Source: Oehlia diaphana (lineage: Eukaryota; Glomeromycota; Glomeromycetes; Glomerales; Glomeraceae). Taken from it: a stretch of DNA of 14,066 nt. The stretch lies in NCBI GenBank assembly GCA_003833135.1, contig QZLH01000704.1, positions 50,083 through 64,148 on the forward strand. Reading direction: 5' to 3'. Of the stretch, positions 8,781-14,066 are shown in pieces. How positions within the stretch are numbered: position 1 is the stretch's first letter; each line of letters opens with the position of its first letter. A model generated the notes under the pieces. That model made no database searches. It was not told the origin of the DNA and worked only from the letters and a program-made list of their open reading frames with translations. The position numbers and the translations under genes were made by a program.

Positions 8781-9245
8781 ATGAAACAAAGTTTGACTTT
8801 TGCGGTCATTTTATTGGCCATGCTTTCCATGATCAATGCTTTTCAACTTCATAAAAGAAAAACTGAATTTTCAGATTGTGAAGGCCTACATCTCGATGTA
8901 AAATCAATGACGCCTGATCCTCTCCAAGCAGGAAAAAACACAACCTTTACCATTTCCGGAGATTTTACCACACATCCGTTAACGTCAGAATTCAAGCAAT
9001 ATATTGCAATTGGTGAAGGTTTTGCTTATCTAGCAGTCTATGATCAAGATATTTGTAGTGACAGCAGTGTCAGCAGTAGTGACATACCCAAGTGTCCAGT
9101 TACCGATTATAATACAACGATGACGATTCAGGTGCCAGACGATTTAGACAACAGTTACGTACTTTTAGTCTTTATTTGGGATGGGAGTTATACGTCGAAG
9201 GGGCAGGAATGGTTGGCCTGTGCACGTGCCGTGGTTGGCCAATGA
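8781..9245 (+). CDS. Secreted ML-domain (MD-2-related lipid-recognition; NPC2/PG-PI-transfer-like) protein
   Basis: This intact 154-residue, intronless protein has a clear signal peptide (residues 1-20, hydrophobic core LTFAVILLAML, ending SMINA) and a dibasic site (HKRK, 24-27) that Kex2-type proteases could process. The ML domain spans about residues 31-154: DCEGLHLDVKSMTPDPLQAG, the NTTFTISGDF strand, the YLAVYDQDIC turn, the PDDLDNSYVLLVFIWDG strands and a C-terminal EWLACARAVV. Four mature Cys (33, 92, 105, 147) could form two disulfides. N53 and N111 lie in N-x-T glycosylation sites. ML proteins bind single lipids such as sterols or phospholipids in a beta-sandwich pocket, in the vacuole/lysosome, secretory path or extracellular space. 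Small secreted members are candidate host-interaction or lipid-scavenging proteins. A TATA box and poly(A) signals flank it. The lipid ligand cannot be told from sequence. Confidence 0.88.
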   Translation: MKQSLTFAVILLAMLSMINAFQLHKRKTEFSDCEGLHLDVKSMTPDPLQAGKNTTFTISGDFTTHPLTSEFKQYIAIGEGFAYLAVYDQDICSDSSVSSSDIPKCPVTDYNTTMTIQVPDDLDNSYVLLVFIWDGSYTSKGQEWLACARAVVGQ

Positions 9246-9372
9246 AATTGCTGACGGGTGTCCCATCGCCTCATAACAATTAAAATAGTTTTTTTTTTCT
9301 TGATGAATTAATCCTTTTTTAATAAGTCATTTTTTTTTGCTAAATTTGCCAAACTAATAATAATTACAAACC

Positions 9373-9378
9373 AATAAA
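9373..9378 (+). terminator. Poly(A) signal AATAAA downstream of the ML-domain gene
   Basis: AATAAA lies 128 bp after the stop codon. A weaker ATTAAA at 9279-9284, followed by a T run, is an alternative closer signal. Confidence 0.4.
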
Positions 9379-9810
9379 GTAAACTAATTCTTTAATTACT
9401 ATGGTTGGTCTATGATTATGATTTGCGTGAGTGTCTTTGCAATTCAAAACTGTATGCATGTTAGAAATAACAACCAGTTTTTCATTTGTCTAAAATAACT
9501 ATACAATACATTATCCCAACAATAACTCCATGATTTTGCCCAACCATTGATTTGGAGCGAGACAAGCAATGTGTTTATTGATCATGAGTATACATATAAA
9601 CTATACTGTACCGGTGAAACGATATTGAGTATGATATGACCTACGTTGTATGTATGGTATTGAGCTATATTTTTTAAATTCATAAATCCTGTGTGACCGC
9701 TCATCGAATAACTAAAACACACAATCTCCAGCATAATCCCGGCTCTATATGAATACACATAATCTAACTCCGCCTCAAATCTGTATAAATTTGAAACGTG
9801 TTATTCACTA
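9379..9810. other. Intergenic region with nothing recognised
   Basis: AT-rich sequence with no protein-like ORF, RNA gene or clear repeat that I can support, up to the fold-back element starting at 9811. Confidence 0.5.
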
Positions 9811-9971
9811 CCCAGTAAATAGTTTTTGTATAGATTTGTACCAAATAGGCTCATCCAAATATAATTGGCTCTATATTGGCTTAAATTTGGATTATTTTTT
9901 GCTTAAATTTGAGCTAATTTCGAGCCAATGAGCCCGTTTGATATAAATTAATACAAAAACTATTTACTGGG
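9811..9971. mobile_element. Fold-back MITE-like element
   Basis: The 43-bp ends (9811-9853 and 9929-9971) are inverted copies. The outer 21 bp match perfectly (CCCAGTAAATAGTTTTTGTA and one further base); the inner 22 bp have seven mismatches. Inner arms (ATTGGCTCTATATTGGC... against ...GAGCTAATTTCGAGCCAAT) add about 25 paired bases with four mismatches, so most of the 161-bp element can form one hairpin. It has no real ORF. Flanks read CTA on both sides (9808-9810 and 9972-9974), or TA if the right terminus includes one more base. This points to a Tc1/mariner- or Harbinger-type MITE, but the superfamily is uncertain. Confidence 0.75.
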
Positions 9972-10020
9972 CTAGTATAAGTTAATAAAGAATCGCCAAA
10001 ACACTAATTTACTAATAAAT

Positions 10021-10708
10021 ATGCCAGGTGATATGGTTAAGATCATATTAGATAATATTTATAATAAATCTGTTCCTAAACCTATCAATCTCCGCCCCGG
10101 ATATGATATGGAACATATTTTTAACTATCGATCTCAAACTGATAACTATCGGTATGAAAACGTGGTTAAAATAGAAAAGCAATATGATTATTTATCTATT
10201 ATATATTAGACCTCATGAATCTCCTCAGCAATGGGCTAATCGTGTAAGAGGTCCTCTGCAAGAACTACTTTCTAAGCGAGGATATAGTTTATATCATGTA
10301 TTCTGCCTTATCGCATCATTTGGGCAAGTAGAATCCAAAACATACTATATTAATGGTGAGTTATATGAAGATAACTTCCAATATCGTAGACCTAGTATCC
10401 ATAAGAGCCAAATGGCTATTTGCTTCAAATGCTGGAAATTAGTGAAGATTACCAAAGTAGAGCCTAGAAAAGAATATTATAGTCCAAATTTCGAGCCAGC
10501 TTGTATTTCACCTACCAGACAAGAAATGATTTTACCATCTTCTTATCAATCATCAAGTCCTAGCCAAAGGTGCTCAGAGCAAGGGACCACTAGTAAAATA
10601 TTTATCTCGTCTCTGTATGCTAAACAAAATAATTTACTAACATCTATAAACCATCTTAATCGGCCAGTGTTAAAATTAGAAGATGGAACAGAAATTACAA
10701 TTGTTTAG
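10021..10708 (+). pseudogene. N-terminal part of a disrupted ~515-codon gene, unknown conserved family
   Basis: ATG 10021 opens a frame (PGDMVKIILDNIYNKSV, then NLRPGYDMEHIF and YRYENVVKIEKQYDYL) that stops at 10207-10209. The next frame, from about 10195, continues naturally as LLYIRPHESPQQWANRV, RGYSLYHVFCLIASFG, then KTYYINGELYEDN and MAICFKCWKLVKITK, to a TAG at 10706-10708. The junction looks like a 4-bp insertion near 10192-10198. The segment is dense in aromatic and charged residues and includes one CxxC (CFKCW), followed by a Ser/Pro-rich linker. It continues beyond the inverted-repeat insertion at 10718-10875. I recall similar proteins in glomeromycotan genomes but cannot assign a function. 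No signal peptide or membrane segment is seen. Confidence 0.5.
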
Positions 10709-10717
10709 AAGGCATTT

Positions 10718-10875
10718 TCTTGGAATATTCTTAGTATTTTTTCCTGGAATCTAGGCTTCGGCAATTTTTTTTGGCTAATTTAGGCGGAAAGTTTTGCTGG
10801 AAACATATGGAATGCCCATACTTCTAGGAAAATATGGCATGCCTGGAATATTTTTTTTCCAGGAATATTCCAAGA
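10718..10875. mobile_element. Short inverted-repeat insertion (TCTTGGAATATTC ends)
   Basis: The ends TCTTGGAATATTC (10718-10730) and GAATATTCCAAGA (10863-10875) are perfect 13-bp inverted repeats around a 158-bp interior full of CTGGAA/GGAAT motifs and T runs. No target duplication is obvious. Removing exactly this interval joins the upstream frame (…KAF) to the downstream frame (LYYLPLIEHV) in register, which supports an insertion into a formerly continuous gene. It could instead be a diverged intergenic repeat between two genes. Confidence 0.5.
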
Positions 10876-11730
10876 CTATATTACTTACCTTTAATCGAGC
10901 ACGTGTCTAGCCAACCACATTTCAACGAACACTATAAGAGTTTGCTTGACCAATTACCTCCATCCATGAAAAAAGATGCATGGTTACGTCTAACAACCCG
11001 CAAAAATAATCCCCTATCTGAAGAACAGGCTAGAGGTATTCGTTCAGATATTGAGGAATTGCTTACTAGAGAGGTTGATAGATACTTTAATAAAAAGAAT
11101 CACCAGAAGATTAAGATTGAAGCAAATACCACTACTGATAGTTCTAGTACATTATCCCGACTAGATGGATTTGAGAAACAGTTAGAGGAACCTGAGCTTC
11201 ATGTACAGCAACGGGAGAATAATATTAAGAGCATCATATTCATCTTTTAGACATTTGCGTTCCTCATCAATCTGGCCCTCAATGGTTTTCTTAAGTCTCG
11301 TTTAGAGAGTGAATATAATAACTGTATGGTAGATATGAAACAGCAAATATATTTATTCAAACATCAGCTAGAAGAGCAACAGAAATCTGGTTCGGCTAAC
11401 TTGGAGAGGCAATATAAAACTCAGATTACCACTTTAGAAAAATCTATAGTCATAAAAGATAAGGAGATTGGCAAGTTGTCCACTACTATCTCCCAACTAA
11501 AAAATAATAAGAAGGATATAAAAAAGTCAGCCGAGCATAAGTATAAAGATTTGGAGGATGTTATCTTCGCTAAAGATCTAAAGATTATTGCTCTCAATGA
11601 TCAGATATTTTCTTTTAATCCTAGTGCTGGAAGAGATGCGTCAATAGAGCCAAGTTCATATTATTCCCACTATGAGACTGAATTTTGGGCTGGAAAGCAG
11701 GAAGATGCAAAGAATAATCTAAGTATCTGA
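10834..11730 (+). pseudogene. C-terminal coiled-coil part of the same disrupted gene
   Basis: The frame from ATG 10834 (its first 14 codons lie inside the inverted-repeat insertion) runs to TAG 11248-11250 and resumes in the same frame to TGA 11728-11730. The first part has a helical region (HYKSLLDQLPPSMKKDAWLR, EEQARGIRSDIEELLTREVD) and then the start of a coiled coil (LDGFEKQLEEPELHVQQREN). After a strange hydrophobic stretch around the stop, the coiled coil continues for about 100 residues (MVDMKQQIYLFKHQLEEQQ, NLERQYKTQITTLEKSIVIK, SAEHKYKDLEDVIFAKDLKI). It ends in a polar tail (YYSHYETEFWAGKQED). The odd stretch and the stop both lie in the inverted segment 11225-11294. It is likely a cytoplasmic structural or scaffold-like protein; the real role is unknown. 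Confidence 0.55.
11225..11294. other. 70-bp micro-inversion inside the coiled-coil coding sequence
   Basis: TTAAGA (11225-11230) and TCTTAA (11289-11294) form an inverted pair. Between them the forward strand reads a non-coiled-coil hydrophobic segment with a TAG, while the reverse strand reads EGQIDEERKCLKDEYDAL, a heptad-compatible coiled-coil piece. That reading joins in frame at both edges: …QRENNIK on the left and KSRLESEYNN on the right. The match in frame, composition and boundaries is strong evidence that the segment was flipped. Confidence 0.82.
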
Positions 11731-11800
11731 AAAAAATATACTTTCCAGACTCGTGTCTAGGCAAGGCTTAATCGAATAGGCACCATATTTTTTTCTAAGT

Positions 11801-11890
11801 ACTGCTGGAAAATTTCTGGAACTACTGAGCTCTGTAGAGAAATTTCCTGAACTAATGAACACTGCTGGGAAATTTCTGGAACTACCTGCC
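11801..11890. repeat. Three imperfect ~30-bp tandem units (CTGCTGGAAATTTCTGGAACTAC type)
   Basis: Units at about 11801-11832, 11833-11860 and 11861-11890 share GAAATTTC(T/C)(G/T)GAACTA cores. They occupy the 234-bp convergent gap between the coiled-coil gene and the gag-protease pseudogene. The CTGGAA motif recurs in the insertion at 10718-10875, so the two may be related repeat families. The rest of the gap has no gene. Confidence 0.55.
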
Positions 11891-11964
11891 AGAAAAAATT
11901 TTTATTACATGGAGTCTTTCTAGATAAATGCTATTTAAGCTTAGATGGATAAATAAATTCCTTT

Positions 11965-13669
11965 TTACAATACTGGCATATATGCATGGCTAGTTTTTTT
12001 TATGGGTTCTGGCTCCTTCCCTACAGTAAAAACATTACGCTGGGATTTGTGAATTGATAGGGGAATAGTAATAGTCTTTCCATTTTGGCTTACCCTAAAT
12101 TCTCCCTTCACTAGAGGTTCCCATCCTGCCCGATATTGCCATTGTGTCCCAAGAATAAATAGGGATAATTCTTTTCCATTATCATCATATTCTGTAGGGA
12201 TGACAGAGAATTCATCTGGAATGGTATCTCTATTTTCCCCATCATCAATAGTTACAGGAACACTATCAACTGTACCAAGTGAATGGGACTTACTCACAAC
12301 TCCATTAAGCCTATGAACTTTTTTCCTATCTATTTTGAGACCCAAATACTTTGCAACATTTTCTGAGACTATTGATGAGTCTGATCCACTATCAATCATT
12401 GCATATGGGATAGTCATGCCTCCCACCTTACAGGAGATGGTCACAATATCATCGGCATCCTTTATTTGTAAAAAATTTATCTCTAGAGGCTTGGGCCAGT
12501 ATATATGAACTATGTCACTTTTTTTTTCTGCTGAACCATGCTGGGTATATGCCATAATAGCATGGTTTAGAATATGGGAAGGTGCAGTTTCTTGATGATT
12601 CTCTGAATTGTTAACTATTGTACCATCCATGGTATCAATTGAAGACTTTACATTCTCTTCTGATAGGACATCTAAAAGGGGCTTCTGATTGGTATTTACT
12701 GCCTGCAATAGTGGAAACAAAATATCTTAAACTTTGCTTGTAACATTCTTCCATGCTAATTCCCTTCTTTTAACCGTATCATTTGGCATAACAGTATTTA
12801 AGCAATGGTCTTTTAATTTGGAGAATATTGTATTAATAAATTTTGAAATTTCTATAAGAATCTCTTTTAGGACAATGGGGGACTAATGATGATATAAAAG
12901 ATTTTAAGGCTATTTGATACATTAGATCTGTAGCCATAGCTAGATTTCTAGCATGAGACTTGGAAGTAGGGGACTTCTTGGTTGCTCCTTCTTTCAGCTT
13001 GGCATTCTTTTTCATAGGTACTCCACTTCATACCACTTTTTTTTTACAGCATAACAGTTTCGATTAGAGGTGCTCAGGATAGATTTGCCATTATCAACAT
13101 ATTCGACATCTTCTTCCTCTTTTTTGGGATCCACTTCCTCTTCCACTATGTATTCTTCTATGTCAGTATTCTTCTTTGAGGTCTTCAGGCTCTTCTACCT
13201 CATCATGGTATACATGATTAACCTTCTTAGTTCACTTGCCTTTGGGACAATTAACCTTTGTATGACCAACCTTTCCACATGCTGAACAATGTCAGGTTTG
13301 CTTTGCAGATGCTTTTGGCACTACCTTTCTAACAACTTTCTTTGTAGCATAGGCACTTCTGGGTGTAAAGGGATTCTTTCTAACATGTACTGTTTTGCTT
13401 CCTAACCTCTTTTGAAGCTCTTCATAGATAAAATTTTCTAAGGTTGCATCATCTATTACTATACCAGAATATGACAAATCCCTTGCTTGATGAATTTTAA
13501 AATCATCTTTTTGTGGTTGTATAGCTAAAGTCTGAGAGAAAGGAGGAATTTGCTGTATAGGTAACTTCTCTGATTCTTCCTATACCTGCCCACCACATTC
13601 TAGCCAAAGGGTTCACAAATTCTGAAAGTATGCATTTAAGTCTACTGGAGCAATCATTTGCATTCTTAC

Positions 13670-13671
<2 letters not shown>
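11965..13671 (-). pseudogene. Gag-like CCHC zinc-knuckle plus retropepsin pseudogene (no reverse transcriptase)
   Basis: Reading the reverse strand from about 13671, a Gln/Pro-rich segment (PIQQIPPFSQTLAIQ) and a helix (DATLENFIYEELQKRLG) lead to a basic stretch. A zinc knuckle CSACGKVGHTKVNC (CX2CX4HX4C, 13247-13288) follows, then an acidic linker and a Lys-rich region (MKKNAKLKEG...). The last part, open from 12720 to the TAA at 11965-11967, is a retroviral-type aspartic protease: catalytic DSG (residues 110-112 of that 251-codon stretch, YAMIDSGSDSSIVS) and the second-half signature FILGTQWQY. Stops lie at 13613, 13580, 13292, 13232, 12833, 12779 and 12770, with frameshifts near 13165, 13020 and 12725. 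The protease segment has no ATG (TTG at 12718-12720), so it depends on the broken upstream frame. No RT, RNase H or integrase follows. It is an orphan or domesticated gag-protease family member, now decayed. Confidence 0.8.

Positions 13672-13730
<59 letters not shown>
13672..13730 (-). repeat. 59-nt poly(A) tract (poly(T) on the + strand)
   Basis: There are 59 consecutive T on the forward strand with no interruption. It is interpreted as the integrated poly(A) tail of the retroelement. The exact length may be affected by assembly error in homopolymers. Confidence 0.85.
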
Positions 13731-13731
<1 letters not shown>

Positions 13732-13748
13732 TAAACGTATTTAATTTC

Positions 13749-13754
13749 TTTATT
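13749..13754 (-). terminator. Poly(A) signal AATAAA of the retroelement
   Basis: TTTATT on the forward strand is AATAAA on the reverse strand, ending 18 nt before the 59-nt A tract. This is the normal distance between signal and tail. Confidence 0.65.
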
Positions 13755-13926
13755 AGTCCTTTATAACTCATTACAAAAACTAGTAAATATAATAAAATAC
13801 ATTGAAGTTAGTTTAAAAATCTAAACTACACCTCTCCATACAAAAATTTAGATAAAATCTAAATATAAAACTAATGTAACCTGCATGCTATTCACGATAA
13901 AAAATTATTAATATATTTACTATTTT

Positions 13927-14066
13927 CTATGTATTAACTAAGTTACTTATTACCTGATTCCCTAATTTAAAATGATCCAAAGTTCCTAATCTAAATACGC
14001 TATCTTTTATATTATTTTCAAAGTCTATTTTAACTAAAGTTTTTAATCTTTTATTATTTTTTTTAT
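13927..14066 (-). CDS. C-terminal 45 codons of a retroelement or retrocopied ORF (partial)
   Basis: The reverse strand is open from the window edge to TAG 13927-13929, encoding a mixed charged/hydrophobic end (KRLKTLVKIDFENNIK, then DSVFRLGTLDHFKLGNQV and ISNLVNT). Its position upstream of a UTR, AATAAA and a poly(A) tract suggests the C-terminus of the retroelement's last ORF. It is too short to identify a reverse transcriptase or endonuclease domain. In this AT-rich context an open frame of this length could also be chance. Confidence 0.35.
   Translation of the reverse strand, partial: KKNNKRLKTLVKIDFENNIKDSVFRLGTLDHFKLGNQVISNLVNT

Larger units (their letters stand above)
13672..14066 (-). 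mobile_element. 3' end of a poly(A)-tailed retroelement (LINE-like), truncated by the window edge
   Basis: On the reverse strand the order is: ORF C-terminus (to 13927), a UTR of about 170 bp, AATAAA at 13749-13754, then after 18 nt an uninterrupted tract of 59 A (13730-13672). This is the 3' architecture of a non-LTR retrotransposon or a retrocopy. It abuts the gag-protease pseudogene on the same strand, whose coding starts a few bases after the tail. The other end and any target duplication lie outside the window. Confidence 0.65.

Noticed and set aside
8630..8836. Reverse-strand ORF over the ML gene promoter and signal peptide
   Set aside because: It overlaps the TATA box and start of a well-supported gene, and its translation is Phe/Ile/Lys-rich with no motif.
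9749..9931. 60-aa forward ORF
   Set aside because: It lies largely inside the fold-back element and ends at its right arm. The composition reflects AT-rich repeat DNA.
13070..13285. Ser-rich forward ORF
   Set aside because: It is the antisense of the acidic linker and zinc-knuckle region of the gag-protease pseudogene.
1..14066. CRISPR array, bacterial operon or prophage
   Set aside because: No regularly spaced repeats or ribosome binding sites are visible. The gene types, poly(A) signals and retroelement tail are eukaryotic.

Overview
The window looks like AT-rich nuclear DNA of a fungus, most likely an arbuscular mycorrhizal fungus (Glomeromycotina, Rhizophagus-like). This rests on the gene types present: a secreted ML-domain (NPC2/PG-PI-transfer-like) protein, a short F-box protein, a SAM-like protein, an orphan CCHC plus retropepsin gene, and a degraded protein-primed-type DNA polymerase B. 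Their protein styles match families I recall as expanded in that clade. No database search was possible, so the host call is an inference.

Layout: (1) 178-5716 is a decayed selfish-element region. A family B DNA polymerase pseudogene (649-5716, +) lies head-to-head with a Cys-rich fragment (178-537, -). The polymerase carries many in-frame stops, six -1 frameshifts and a 244-bp terminal-inverted-repeat insertion with 8-bp target duplications. (2) 5717-8240 holds small host-like genes and relics: a short reverse-strand relic, an F-box protein (-), a coiled-coil pseudogene with stop codons, a 72-aa acidic protein, and a probably two-exon SAM-like gene. (3) 8241-9400 contains the one clearly healthy gene, a secreted ML-domain protein with a TATA box and a poly(A) signal. 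(4) 9811-9971 is a fold-back MITE-like element. (5) 10021-11730 is one ancestral gene of about 515 codons, a conserved N-terminal region followed by a coiled coil. It is broken by a small indel, a 158-bp inverted-repeat insertion and a 70-bp micro-inversion. (6) 11965-13671 (-) is a gag-like zinc-knuckle plus retropepsin pseudogene with no reverse transcriptase. (7) 13672-14066 (-) is the 3' end of a poly(A)-tailed retroelement: ORF C-terminus, AATAAA signal and 59-nt A tail.

The genes do not form one pathway. The common thread is mobile DNA and its decay. Wherever the lost residue can be guessed, the stop codons in the polymerase, the gag-protease gene and the coiled-coil pseudogene sit where one C-to-T or G-to-A change would make a stop from Arg, Gln or Trp. 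This suggests deamination of methylated cytosine or an RIP-like process. The most unusual feature is the micro-inversion at 11225-11294, whose reverse strand reads as the missing, in-frame piece of a coiled coil.
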